Below, piece by piece: positions 1 to 11,426 of a stretch of DNA of 64,000 nucleotides. The position numbers and the translations under genes are program-made. The first letter of the stretch is position 1; every line of letters begins with the position of its first letter. The stretch is from contig WBMQ01000003.1 of assembly GCA_016630905.1 (NCBI GenBank), positions 1,426,001-1,490,000 of the forward strand, in the 5' to 3' direction. The notes under the pieces are model-generated. The model did not search any database. It was not told the origin of the DNA and worked only from the letters and a program-made list of their open reading frames with translations. Origin of the DNA: Capillidium heterosporum. Lineage: Eukaryota > Entomophthoromycota > Entomophthoromycetes > Entomophthorales > Capillidiaceae.

Positions 1-1151
1 ATAACAGCTAAAAGTGTAATATATCCTAGTGCTAAGGATGCTATATATAAAACGCGGTATACATCCAAGTAGGTTATAGGTGGTCTATAATTGAAGTGGG
101 TTATCTGATGGGTTAAATTAGTGCCTAGATCAAAGCGGTATCCTACTAGGTCGGAGGTGTCGTTCAAGCCAAAGTAGTAAATGCTTTTTCCAGAGTTTTT
201 AACTGTCGAACAAAGGAGCTTTAGGCTATCTATTGAACTTACCTTGTATCTGATCCAGCTGAGATAGCTTAAGTTGAGGGCGTATATGTACTTTTGACAG
301 TACGAATAATTTTCGGTGTAGCTACATCCACTCGAGTAGAAGTAAATTATGTTCCCAAGACGTTCTGACTTTGCTCCCAACAATGAAGTTGGTATAGTAC
401 CAGTGGTGTTCTTTACTCTCCACTCCTCAAATAGCAGGTCGTAGTAGTGAATTTGCTTTAAACTGGCAATGTCGTTGGTGCCATGGTCATACCCACCAAA
501 TATATAGAGTTTGCTCTGGTAGACAGTTGAGGAGTGATCGGATCGATGTGGGCCTTCCAATCCTTTGAGGGTGAAAGTTTCTTCCAACAGATCAAAAACA
601 AACACGTGCCCATGCACTTTAGAAGGGTAGGGGTACCTTTCATTAAAGTTCAGTAGGATATGAGAGTTACTTAACAACGGGTAGAAGCCACCATAAACCA
701 AGACAAGCCGTCTATTTGTTGTGAAATAGTCGGCAAGGCTAAATCGAATTGGGTTGCAGCTGGTTTCGGTTTGGAATGTCGATGGTTGTACCTTTTTGAA
801 CAATTCGAAAAGAGTTTGGTTGGGAGTTCGGCTTACTTCGCCAGTATCATAATTTAAGTTGACATGGTTGAACATAGAGCCATTGGTATTACCAAAGTTA
901 TACTTTATTTCCTTTGCGCCCTTAAAATCCTGATCGTAGCGATAGTCATCATCTATCACAGAGGACTTTGGATAAAAGTATACTTTATCTGCTGTCTTAA
1001 CCACTTCAAAGTTGGTGCTGCCATTCTTAGAGAAACATGGACTGTAGTGATTGTCGTTAGTAGCCCTGATAGTATAATGTAGGTAGACAAAGAAGATGAA
1101 TATACAGATATAAATTAGTACAACTAGGTTGCCAAACTTCTTGTTGAACAT
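1..1151 (-). CDS. Membrane-anchored kelch-like repeat protein, copy 1 (3' end outside window)
   Basis: An uninterrupted minus-strand frame runs from an ATG at 1149-1151 to the window edge, about 383 residues without a stop, so the C-terminus is missing. The N-terminus (MFNKKFG followed by a hydrophobic run of about 20 residues) looks like a signal anchor. The rest matches two other copies in this window (35846-37181 and 41242-42553). Shared blocks are CNPxRFS, YGGFYPL, the signature LKGxEGPHRSDHS, GGYDH, IHYYDLLFxxW and GCSYxEN. GGYDH followed by a Y-D-x-x-x-x-x-W block is the kind of repeat seen in kelch/galactose-oxidase beta-propellers, so an extracellular propeller held by an N-terminal anchor is inferred. 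Near the left edge a second hydrophobic stretch begins, matching the C-terminal membrane segment of the other copies. Function is unknown. Unlike the other copies, the visible part has no frame break. Confidence 0.65.
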   Translation of the reverse strand, partial: MFNKKFGNLVVLIYICIFIFFVYLHYTIRATNDNHYSPCFSKNGSTNFEVVKTADKVYFYPKSSVIDDDYRYDQDFKGAKEIKYNFGNTNGSMFNHVNLNYDTGEVSRTPNQTLFELFKKVQPSTFQTETSCNPIRFSLADYFTTNRRLVLVYGGFYPLLSNSHILLNFNERYPYPSKVHGHVFVFDLLEETFTLKGLEGPHRSDHSSTVYQSKLYIFGGYDHGTNDIASLKQIHYYDLLFEEWRVKNTTGTIPTSLLGAKSERLGNIIYFYSSGCSYTENYSYCQKYIYALNLSYLSWIRYKVSSIDSLKLLCSTVKNSGKSIYYFGLNDTSDLVGYRFDLGTNLTHQITHFNYRPPITYLDVYRVLYIASLALGYITLLAV

Positions 1152-1678
1152 CTATAAATAAAATTTTGTTTTGAAAAAGCATAAAAGCTAAATATACCTG
1201 AAAGTGTTAGTTCATAATGGTGCTATTGTATGGATAACTACTTACCTGAGCCATTGGCTAAGTATTGAAGTCCTACTTAATAAGTTCTTCTACCAAGGTA
1301 TTTATTGAAGCTGGAGCTCAGATCAGTTCTATCGTGATAAGAGGTTACAAAGGTTCTTGGCAATTTCCTTTGCAAATTAGAATCTGAAGGCTTAATTCAC
1401 TTATTGAATAAGCTTATAAAAGTAATCCCTTCATACAAATGGTACATCGCTTTATGACATAGGTAGTAAATTCCCTTCCTCTTAATGGAAATTAGATGGA
1501 CATATTAAAATTTTCAGTACTATATATTTAACTCAACTGATATACTTTTACAACAAAAGCCACCACAAAGTATTACAAATTTCAAATCCAATATAAACTA
1601 AATTTATTTATAAAAAATATCTCCTGCTCTTAGCCATCCACTTACAAATGCAAAACAAACACCCCTCGACTCCTCACC
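1152..1678. other. Intergenic spacer
   Basis: AT-rich spacer between the kelch-like gene start and the 3' end of the adenylation-domain gene. No coding, RNA or repeat signal was recognised. Confidence 0.5.
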
Positions 1679-3340
1679 TCAAAACAGGATATGATAATTG
1701 GCATCCTCACCTTCGTCTTCATGCTCGCCCCAATACTTATTGAATAAATCATCGACGATCTCTTTCGTAAACAAATTGGTCTTGAATCTGAAGAACCTAC
1801 CCAAGTTATCTATAGGCCACTCTACCTCCCTTTGACTCAATTCATAAAAGTAGATCAACTCCTTTTCGATCTTAGAGTTGCTGTTCAACTTCGAATTAAT
1901 CTCATCAACCTTGGCATATACCTCCAACTTAGCTTGGTTGAAGTTGTCAGCAGTAACTAAAGAAGAGTCAAACTCCACCAACAGGCAAGTCTTCAATCTT
2001 GAAGTTCCTTCGACCAAGCTTTTCTTTACGCTAGGCAAGGAGTTCTCTAATTCTAGTTCGATAGGCAGGGGATTGGTTTTGGTACCATTTAAGTGGATGA
2101 TGGTGTCATCGGTACGGTTCAAGATGCGGAATTGGATTTGACCTTCCTTCTCTTCGACGATATGCAACAGATCATTTACCAAGATATCCGATTTCTTCTC
2201 AGTATCAAGATAGATACAGGAACCTAATTCCTCCTTTAGCACCAACAGTTGTGCTAAATTCTGATTGTCTTTGGTGATGGATCTGTTGACGAGCTGATAC
2301 TTTAGACTTGTCAAAGTGTGGAATAGGGTGGGATCATAATTATCCAAATCGTTGAGGTAGGATGTAGTAGCTATGTTTCCGGTATCGGAGGCCCCGTAGT
2401 CGTTGACTAAAAGTAGGTTGAAAGGTTTTAACTTTAAAATGAGGTTCAAAGGCAGGATAGTGCCACCGGTAAACAAAATGGAGATTTGGTGGAAGATGTC
2501 GCTGTTGGTATTCAAAAGGTTGCTAATTATAGAAGGTACGACGACTAGGTAATCTACCTCGTACTTGACTAAAGTGTCGGATAGATCACTAGGCATCAGC
2601 TTGAAGCTGTTAGGGACTACTAGCTTGTTGCCACGACTTATGGATCGCGTAAACTGAGTGAAGGAGTACAGGTGTTGTAAAGGTACTAAAAACACACCAG
2701 TCTTGCTCTTCAATTTTGCATTACCAGGCTCCTTATTCTCCTTGTGAATACTTTCCAAGATGAAGTGGTCGTCAATCTTGATGGATCTCAATTCCTTCAA
2801 GGAGTTGGATACAAAGATGGCTAATACATCCTTCCCAACAATATCGGCACCAAAGTCGAAAGGCAAAATTGGGCTGTAAGTTGCATAATCTAGATTAAAG
2901 TCGATAGCATCGTTAACCACTACATTTATGTTGGAAGTCAGTTCGTTGAAGGTGGCTACATAACTGTTGGATATTACTAGTAGGTTGGACTCATTCTCTT
3001 TGACTATGTCGATTATCCGTTCCGAATCGAAGTTGGTAGGTAAGGCTATGGGGATTACATCTAACTTTAGAAGGGCCAAAAAGTCGATCACAAACTCCAG
3101 TTGGTTGTCAATTAGGCAGCCTACTACCAGCTTCTTTCTGTTAATAGTATTGACGAAAAGTTGCAGCTTGGACTTCAACTTGCTGGCCTGATGGTCAATC
3201 AAGTTTTGGAGTTGATAGTGGGTAAGTTCAATTGTCTCATTGGAGATATTACTGGGTACTGTAAGAACGACTTCGGTTCTGGTAATATCGGATTGGAACA
3301 GGTCCAGTACCTTGGTAATGATGCTGCCTTCCGCTAACAT
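1679..3340 (-). CDS. Stand-alone adenylation-domain (AMP-binding) paralog, probably catalytically impaired
   Basis: A single 553-residue frame with no obvious intron. It aligns along its length with the adenylation domain of the neighbour at 4305-7425: shared VVPSxIxxL, TGGTxLP, NDYGxxxTGNxA and DDxIIHLNGxKTNPxP blocks. The acyl/aryl-adenylating domain family normally activates a carboxylic acid with ATP. Here the phosphate-binding A3 loop, FHSSGSTSLPK in the neighbour, reads FVSNSLKELRS. The A10 lysine motif, PLTAKGNFKR in the neighbour, reads PIDNLGRFFR, so the adenylation lysine is absent. There is no carrier or reductase domain after it; the protein ends about 40 residues past the A10 region. 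The frame is intact and codon use is ordinary, so it is more likely a retained pseudo-enzyme than a decaying copy. A TATA-like TTATTTATA lies about 65 bp upstream. Confidence 0.75.
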   Translation of the reverse strand: MLAEGSIITKVLDLFQSDITRTEVVLTVPSNISNETIELTHYQLQNLIDHQASKLKSKLQLFVNTINRKKLVVGCLIDNQLEFVIDFLALLKLDVIPIALPTNFDSERIIDIVKENESNLLVISNSYVATFNELTSNINVVVNDAIDFNLDYATYSPILPFDFGADIVGKDVLAIFVSNSLKELRSIKIDDHFILESIHKENKEPGNAKLKSKTGVFLVPLQHLYSFTQFTRSISRGNKLVVPNSFKLMPSDLSDTLVKYEVDYLVVVPSIISNLLNTNSDIFHQISILFTGGTILPLNLILKLKPFNLLLVNDYGASDTGNIATTSYLNDLDNYDPTLFHTLTSLKYQLVNRSITKDNQNLAQLLVLKEELGSCIYLDTEKKSDILVNDLLHIVEEKEGQIQFRILNRTDDTIIHLNGTKTNPLPIELELENSLPSVKKSLVEGTSRLKTCLLVEFDSSLVTADNFNQAKLEVYAKVDEINSKLNSNSKIEKELIYFYELSQREVEWPIDNLGRFFRFKTNLFTKEIVDDLFNKYWGEHEDEGEDANYHILF

Positions 3341-4304
3341 GGTAAACTAAATGCCTTTGAAATTTCTCTTGAACTTGGATAAGGTGTTATCTATAGGGTC
3401 TTATTTATACAGTCTAAATCTTGGATAGTTCTTTATTGTAAGGCGTAATTGAGCCTATACCAACACACTATTGAATGCTAGTATTTTACATTGAAATGGT
3501 ATCCCTCAAATATCATGGTAAAATTTTAGAAATATCAAAGGGATATGAAGTTTACATAATGCAATACATTTGATGTCGGTTAAATTTTTATAAAGTCAGA
3601 TTAGTCGTGTTTACTTTCCTTTACTATCAACACAGCATCTCTATGGGTATCTAGCATAACAAACAGGTTGCTCAAGGAGTAGCTAAATTGAGTAGTTTAT
3701 TTGCTATTGAATCTAAATTGGAATCCACCCTTACAAAGGAAGTGGATAAGAAAGCTAGGCTAAATATCTAAAATATACCTAATGTATTTGTGTCTTGAAA
3801 GCAGTAATTGGCTTTATCAGCTGTAGGATGTTTGCTATCAAATGCATCAAAGGTTTTTAATACCTTTTAGTCATCTTATCGATTGAGCATTTAGTCTAGC
3901 ATTTTGTCAGATGCTAGATATTTGTATGAGTGCAGGTGTTGCCTTCGTCATCAACTTTGAATAAATTGCATCATTTCTTGAATAAAGCTGTACAAAATTC
4001 AAGGCTACTAGTCGATGGATCATATAAGAGAATCAGTACAAACTATCTAGCTGAAGCTAGTATATCGAATTTTTGATAGTAAATGTGAAGAGGTATTTGA
4101 AAAGCTGTATATATTTAGGTTGATATTTATAATTTAAACTTCCTAAACCTACATTCTTTGAAAAGCTTATCATAATATGATAAATGATCTATAGCTCAAA
4201 CCAACTCCATTAAAAGATTACTACTATTAAACTTCCAAGAAATACTAAGGTAAAACTAACATGCTCTTTAATCATATCACTCCAAAACTAACAAAAACCT
4301 TCAT
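3341..4304. other. Intergenic spacer between the two adenylation-domain genes
   Basis: About 960 bp of AT-rich sequence with stops in all frames. It presumably holds the promoter of the adenylation-domain paralog and the 3' end region of the reductase gene. No other feature was recognised. Confidence 0.5.
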
Positions 4305-7300
4305 CTAGTTTACAAAACCAATGGATTTCCAATGAGCCAAGTACTTGGTCAAGATCTCCTTACCGATCGGCTGCATCTCGCGCATAGTCTTAGAGTTGCG
4401 CTTAGAAACCTCAGTTTCCAATCCGAAGGTCGAGAAGGTAGAGCAGTGCTCAACAAAGAAGTCCTTAAGGTGGAAGGTTAGCTTCTGTAACTCCTCTACG
4501 AACTTCTCATTATCAATGATCTCAAACTCATGGCCAATATCCTTCAAGTCTTGGAGGAATTGTAACCAAGGAACTGGGTTGGGATTGATGATGTGGAAAA
4601 TAGAGTTATCAACTTGGCCTTCCAACGAGAAGTCGATTAAAGAGTATACGGTCTGATCCATAGGTACCCAAGTGATACTCTCGAAGAAGAACTTCTTGGG
4701 GGCTAGCTTCATTTGCTGGATGAGTTGGATAAACTTGGGCATGTAGTCGTTGGTGTTCCAGATACCCTTCTCGTAGTCTCCACTCAACTGTCCTAGGCGG
4801 TAGATATAGACATCGTCGTTGAACTCTTTGGCAAACTTGGTAAGCACTTGCTCCAAAACCAATTTGGAAAGGTTGTAGCCGTTGCAGAAATCCAAATTCT
4901 TAAGTTCGGGGTGTAAAGGTGCTTCAGCAAACTGGTTACCGTACTGTAGGGGTAAGATGGCCCCGATACTACTGACGAAGTGGAACTTGGAGCGGTGGTG
5001 GGTCAAGTAACCGAACTTCAACAGATTGAGGCAGGCTACGATACAGTCATCGAAGTTGCTCAAAGGCAATAAGAAGTTCATCTTGTAGGCGCAGTGGTAG
5101 ATGACGTCAACCTCATTTAGCAAAGCCTGGTACTCGGATGGGTTGAGACCGAACTGGGAGTCCATTTGGTCGTAGGTAAGGCAAACTACTTTGGCGTACT
5201 GAATATCGGTGACGTTTTCACGACGCTGAATAAACACTGAATCGAACTTCTCTTTGGATTCCTGAGCCGATTTGGAGCGGATGAGGCAGTAGACTTTGGC
5301 AACATCTTCACGCTTAACTAGCTTCTCGATCAACAACGAACCTAAAGAACCGTTGGCACCAGTTAATAAAATGGTACGTTTGGTACTAGTAGCTTTAGTG
5401 GGGTAGGCGTTCGTATTCAAGAAACTCTGAATAGAGTTGGCGTAGGTATCAACTACCTGGAAGACCTCCTTCTGGTGAGCAACCAAATCTTTTTGGACTG
5501 TCTCCTCGCCTTTAAGTTGGTTGAGAGTGTAGTGGGCCAATTTGAGTACGGTATCGTGTTCGTATATCAGAGTGACACTCAACTCCAACTCAGGGTATAA
5601 GTCCTTGAGCAATTTGAAGAACTTGACGACGAGTAGAGAGTCCAGCCCTTGGTTGAAGTAGGACTTATTGAAGTCGAAGGTAGGATGGTTGGTGACCTGG
5701 GTCAAGAAACCTACAATCTGCTCCTGGACTTGTTCAATAGTTAAGCTGTCAAAGTTACGGTTACTGGGCTTGGTGGTGGCGTTCTGAACTTGATCAAAGC
5801 TGGTATACAGGTTGTCCATGATGGGTTGGAAAAGTTTCTGGCACTCATGGCGCTTGAAGTTTCCTTTGGCGGTTAGTGGCCAGGCAACCTCCTCATCTAA
5901 AGGTAAGATATGGGTCAACTCGGGCAACAATCTGGAGTGGTGGGGGATTCTTGGCATTGGTAACTTCGATCTGAGCTAGGATTTCCTCACGGATCTGTTC
6001 GGAATCCTTACCTTCAACTTTGGCTTTGTTGACCTGGATTATGGAGCAATTGTAGAGCTGGGAGTTACCGATGATAATACACTGGTCGATGTAGTCCAAA
6101 GTCTTGATATCCTGCTCCATAGGCACTGGGTTTGTCTTCTCACCGTTGAGATGGATTATGAGATCGTCAATACGACCCAATATCTCGAACTCAAAGTAGT
6201 TTTCAGTCTCCTTGAAGATCTGGACAATGTCATTGATGAGGAATCCATCTTCACCTGGCTTTACCATGTCGGTAGCCAGACCTTTATCATCAGGGTGGAT
6301 GATAATTTGACCCAAGTCCTCGTTACGATTAATGATAGAGTACTTGAGGCCAGGTAGCAAGTGGAATCGCTGGAAGTTTTTGGATGTATTGTCCAAGGTA
6401 CTAGCAGCTAGGTTACCAGTCTCGGTGGAGCCGTAGTCATTGAGGATGTGGATGTTTTGCTTGACAAACTTCTGGATCATCTTATGTGGTAAGGCAGTAC
6501 CTCCTGTAACTACCAATTCGATTGGGCTAAGCTGGTCCCATACCCCCTTGCTGGTACAGTAATCAGCCAGCTGGTCTAATAGGGAAGGTACAATGATAAG
6601 GTAGTTGATATGGTAGTGCTTGATGTCGTCGAGATAGGATTTGGTATTGAGTACCGAGGTAGGTATAGCTAGGCATGAGTATCTGGCTGTAATCTTAAGG
6701 AAATTGATGAAGCCGTAGGCGTGGAAGAAGGGGGCAAATTGTAAGGCGATCTTCTGGTGGTAGAACTCAGACAGATGCTCATTGCGTTCTCTATCGATCA
6801 TCGCAAATACATACCTGTTACTTAACTTGATCAATTTGGGCAAAGAAGTGGAGCCGGAAGAGTGGAAAACAGCTATTATATCTTCACTGTAGTCGTGGTC
6901 AGCTGGCTTGACGGAGATAGGCTCTACGATTTCGAGGGTAGGTATAATCTGATCCTGGGATGGAAGTAAAACCAAGTTTAATGCTGGCACTTTAGCTTTG
7001 CAAAAATCGGCTTGAGCTTGGAACTGGGGGTGGTAGGCCAATACCTTAGTTTCCGATTTCTCGATCAAAGCTGCCAGGATGTCATCCGAGTTTTTGATGG
7101 AGAGGGCGATGGGAGCTAAGTTCAAAGCTACCAAACCGAGCAAGTTGATGATGTATTCTTTGGTGTTGGGAGCGATGAAGGCGATTGGGATGGGATCGGC
7201 ACTACCTTGGACGATGGGAGCTATCTTCTCTTTGAGGTATATAGCTGAGCCGTTGATGCTGGTGGCGAAGTTTTGGTAGCTTAAGGAGCTATAAGCCTCT

Positions 7301-7425
7301 CCATCTTTATACTTGATGGCTGGATTTAAACTCTGAGGGTGTTGGGCTTGGGCTTGGGATCGAAGGAAATCGACATACCTTCGGTTTTCTGGGAAGGGGT
7401 TCAAGTGGGGTAATACGTTGCTCAT
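4305..7425 (-). CDS. NRPS-like adenylate-forming reductase (A-T-R), frame interrupted once
   Basis: Two overlapping frames (start to about 5893, and about 5957 to 4305) together give one protein of about 1,040 residues, the usual size for fungal adenylation-carrier-reductase enzymes. Order: adenylation domain (HSSGSTSLPK; TGGTALP; NDYGSTETGN; GRIDDLIIHLNGEKTNP; A10 AKGNFKR), carrier domain with the phosphopantetheine serine in GLDSLL, then an NAD(P)-binding thioester reductase (TGANGSLG nucleotide loop; YNLSK catalytic Tyr/Lys). Such enzymes reduce a carboxylic acid to an aldehyde via adenylate and thioester. It lacks the extra N-terminal region of Lys2, so I do not call it aminoadipate reductase. 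The frame changes by +1 inside a C run near 5939-5946; dropping one C gives the expected PxHSR motif. The start ATG at 7423-7425 is the first in frame, with a TATA-like element near 7505. Substrate unknown. Confidence 0.85.
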
Positions 7426-9668
7426 TCTTAGTATAATTTAACAATCTAAATGCTAACTGCTTACAAAAATTGGGATTTCTTATGTAACGCCTAAGTTGAG
7501 TCGATCTTTATATATCGTTATAGGTTAGTTGAAGTCGGAGATAAAGGTTGAAGATTCAATCAATTAATTATGATAAATATTTACAATCCTAAACTGGCCG
7601 TGTTGGTGTTGGTGTTGATACGTAGAATTCCTAAAAACAGTAGATCTAGAGAAATGTTGAGCCTGAATTCAGAGATGAGTCGAAGCAACATGTATTTATA
7701 TTGTTGGCTAGAAAACTTTTGCATTGCTCAAGAGTTATTCTCTAGTAATGTGATGAGGATATCTAATACCTTAGAAAGCTTACATAAATATATGTAATTT
7801 CAGGTCGGTAATAAGTTATCACCAACCTTACCAATTTGGTCCAGAAATCAATCTGGCAATAAATTTCTGTCACGTTCTTGGACCGATGGACTTTTTACGT
7901 CGATGCTATTTCCAATAATATGCAGCATCAGAAATCATCCTTCTACCATTACAAACCTTCATGACTACAATTAATTGAAAATGGGACGATTGGGTATCCG
8001 ACTGAAGGTCTATACCATCGCCGTCCGACCACTAAATACACTGATGCATGCTTAGGCTGGTGCATAAATTGCATCTGCAAATGGGTTTATTACGAAATAG
8101 TAGTAGCAGGTGAATCATTCGGCTACTTTGATTCTATAAGAGTCCGAACGCTTAAGACCAGCCCAATTAGTTACCCGGATAAAACCCGTATCCACAGCAG
8201 CCGTAAATAGCGTACAGGCACCGCCTAATAGAGATACCCAATGTGGAACCATTTGTAAGTGAAGGGGATGCAAAGCTACTGTTGAAATTTGACGGAATTC
8301 CAAATCAGGTTTACCCATTTTCACTCCAATCTAACTTGTCTGGAATGTCACTTTTTAACACTAATATTTTGGAAATAAATTAGCAAAATTCAATAAATTT
8401 AAAGCTAGAATCGCTATTCTTTTGCATATAATACAAAGTTTTTATAAATAGTGTTGTTTTTAATGTGAAGCAGGGAATATAGCAAGTGTTTGGAATGTAA
8501 AAAATAAGGTGGGTACCTAAATAGACAGGATATGCACAAAAATGCAGTTTATGTAAAGTGATGACTTTTGCTGTTATTCCTATATCCAAATTTGATATTT
8601 GAAGGACAACTTTTCGTTGAGTAAAAACTGGATGGTGATGGATATATGCATTTCAATTGATGATGGAAATGTGGAGATTGTAAACAAGCAAAGTTTCCAA
8701 CAACCATTTTTCTATATTAAAAGACATCTATTGTACAATTACGAACTAGTACTAAAAGCAGCCAAATTTTGTCAAAGTTCAATTTATTTTGAATTATAGA
8801 CAAGGCTTCAGCTTAAATGAGATCCATAGGCAATAAGGATGAATTTGAACATCTACCTGCAGCAGAAATAATACATCTCGATGACTATCACATCAATATG
8901 GAGCTGTCCAATATACAGGAAGATATCTTCAATTTCAAATATATATAGCTATAGTCTTTGAAAGAAGTTGAATTAATTTCCTCAAGTAGAAACTGTAGCA
9001 TCCTAAAAACCAAATAAAGATGCTTTGCAAATGAAGACAATCAAATATTTACCTTGACTATATTGGAGATAAGTATCTACTATAGTGAGAAGAGAATTAT
9101 GTATATAGGACAACTGATATCTCGGATACCAAATATCTAGCTCCTATGTATGTTATTTATTTACATTCGCATATGCTTTTTATTAATGTGTTTTATAATA
9201 TAACCGGCAAATTTATGCCGAATAATAGTATAATATATCGAGGTCCTATACTTGGTCAAGAAACCAACTTAACCAGGGCTGTATCTCAAAGCAATAAGCC
9301 AAAAATGCAGTGCACGTAAGAAGATCTAAATCAAAGCGCATAGATTGTAAAATAGTTATAAAAGGTGGCTTAATTTAGAAGATGAGCTGTAGTACTGCAG
9401 ATGGAAGTGATAAGTGAAAAGCTCTCTCTATCAGAGTGACATTTTCATTCAGGCTATAAAAAGTAACTTTTTACATAGTGTGAGTTCCGAGAACTGTATA
9501 TGTTCACAAGGCATCCAGCTTTCGTATATCGATTTATTGATAATAAGTTGTCAAAGAGAGGAGTTTGTACTTGTTTACAGAAAGATATATTTTAAAAGCA
9601 TATAATAAACACATATGTATATATAATTTATTAATTATTAATTAGGTATCTCTGTAAATAAATTTCTA
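7426..9668. other. Long intergenic spacer, with one coding-like patch
   Basis: About 2.2 kb separating the reductase promoter from the lipase 3' end. Most is AT-rich and shows only chance frames. The part from about 7850 to 8340 is less AT-rich and contains a 69-codon minus-strand frame, listed separately. No tRNA, repeat or mobile element was recognised. Confidence 0.45.
8115..8324 (-). CDS. Possible small ORF or gene remnant (69 aa), unrecognised
   Basis: A 69-residue minus-strand frame starting MKMGKPDLEF and ending YRIKVAE, in a local patch with less AT than its surroundings and codon choice resembling the real genes. It has no signal peptide, no recognisable domain and no paralog in this window. 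It may be a small gene, one exon, or a remnant. I would not rely on it without transcript evidence. Confidence 0.25.
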   Translation of the reverse strand: MKMGKPDLEFRQISTVALHPLHLQMVPHWVSLLGGACTLFTAAVDTGFIRVTNWAGLKRSDSYRIKVAE

Positions 9669-10703
9669 CTAGCATCCAGCTTCCCCTAGTCCTACATCCC
9701 AGTACTTGAGATGTGGGCTCACTCTCAAAAAGGGTACCAACCGATTGCTACAGTTGGGATCCTCGTTATACTTCATGTCACACACAGTATCCTTATCTTT
9801 CTTCTTGTCAATGAACAGCTCCTGTAACCCATGCTTGAAATCCATAAAGCTGGGAGGCACATGAGGTACGACGTCATCATAGTTGACTACCCTGCTGAAC
9901 TCTAAAGGTAGCCTGTTGAACCAATCATTAAAGACCTGGTTACCTACCCTCGGCTGCCCATATGTAAATATCTGTAGCTTTGTCCAGTTGATATTCAGAT
10001 GTTGGTTAATGTAGATAGTAGCTAGTTGCGCAACAGCACCTCCTAATGAATGGCCAACTACCAAGATGTTGAAGTCTTTGTAATCGTCCCGAGCTAAAAG
10101 CTCCTTTAGCGTCGATAAAAATTTATCTTTGAGGCTGTCGAGGACGTTCTTAAAACCTAAATGGACGTAAGCCTTCTTGACCCCAATATCGAACTTTGTC
10201 TTGTCGAACTTGATGTTCTCAATCCAGTTGCGGAAGTTAGAAGTACCTCTGAAGCTCAATACGATCTTCTTCTCCACCTCGTCAACTAGAATGATGGCTT
10301 TGGACTGATATCTTGAATCCTCCAAGATTTTGATTAATTTGACATTATTGGTACCTTTGCAAGCTTTACAGTCCCACGATTGGAGACTAGGATTGGGGCA
10401 ATAAGCCGCAGCTGCAGTAGTAGATGTACTTTTTGGAGTTATCGATAGAGCCTATGTATCCTCGCTTCGGGTTTTTGGTACGAATCCTCTCTGACTCACG
10501 GCTGGTCTCGTTTTTATCCAAAAGGTCCAAGTAATTGTCCAGGATCACCTACTTTTTCCCCAGCAAAGGGGTCATCTTCGATAGGTTCATTTTTGATTTC
10601 TTGATCATTGCTAGGTCGGTAGGTATTCGCCTTTTTGGGGCAGTAAGCTGCTTACTTTGAAGATGAGGAGCAGTTGGAGCAGTAGCTTTAATATTAACTG
10701 CAT
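9669..10703 (-). CDS. Secreted class 3 (alpha/beta-hydrolase) lipase, paralog 1; frame interrupted several times
   Basis: The 3' two thirds (9669-10325 and upstream in the same frame) encode a Lipase_3 domain: nucleophile elbow GHSLGG, acid residue in NYDDVVPHVPP, and a C-terminal SPH that aligns with the catalytic His of Rhizomucor-type lipases, so the Ser-Asp-His triad is present. The cysteine region WDCKAC matches WDCKHC or WTCKHC in paralogs. The likely start is the ATG at 10701-10703, which opens a hydrophobic secretion signal (MQLILKLLLQLLL). Between it and the lipase core the paralog-like sequence (EDDPF, then LDNY, NETS, GSID, AAAAYC) lies in successive frames, each moved +1, giving about three interruptions in 300 bp. 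This is the most disrupted of the four lipases and could be a decaying copy. It would hydrolyse acylglycerols or similar esters outside the cell. Confidence 0.7.
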
Positions 10704-11426
10704 TATTTAGTAAGCCTATATCTCTTATTGTTAGTTTTTTGATAGATGGTCTGTAGGTATATATAGCAGATTGCTGTTTCATCTTCGTGGTCCTACTACT
10801 TTAACTTTGATGAAACCTATTGTATAGATACTTCAATGTAAGATATTAACTATTCCAATACATGGTTTATTAACTTTAAATAGCACATCCATATATTACT
10901 ATTTGTTTTTATATCGATGTACAAGCTAATTTGTTTTGGATAAGTTTTACTTAGTACTTTTATAGTTAGTCGGAATTTTACAGCTTTTAGCTCATCATAA
11001 AGTTGAAAACTGATAAAGTTTAGTTTATGATCAGAGTAATACTTGAAATACCTGAAAAAGCATAACTTTATATCCATATATATACGTATATACCAAAAAT
11101 TGCTCATGTAAATTATATTTAAAAATAAAAATCCGCATATTGATAGCTAATATTTTCGAATAAATGGAATATATGAGAACTGATAAGCTACTGTTATACA
11201 TCAACCATATTGGTATGGGAAATTATGTTTATAATAGGCCAGATACTATTTATAAACTATCTACATAGAAAACCAAACACCAAGTATTACAAAAATTTAC
11301 TAAATTCATAGCCAGGTCAAGAGAAAGGAAGTCTAATATCCGATCGATCAAAATAGAATAAGGGTAAAAAGACAATGGTAGCAATATAACTATCTAACAA
11401 ACATCATAGGCAATCCATCCTAACCT
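10704..11426. other. Intergenic spacer
   Basis: AT-rich spacer between the lipase signal-peptide start and the 3' end of the trehalase gene. A TATA-like TATATAC is present about 55 bp upstream of the lipase ATG. Nothing else recognised. Confidence 0.45.

Noticed and set aside
458-643. 61-codon minus-strand frame
   Set aside because: Out-of-frame shadow of the kelch-like copy 1 coding sequence.
4305-7425. Calling the reductase Lys2 (aminoadipate reductase)
   Set aside because: The protein starts directly with the adenylation domain and is about 1,040 residues, lacking the extra N-terminal region of Lys2; presence of homocitrate synthase nearby is not enough.
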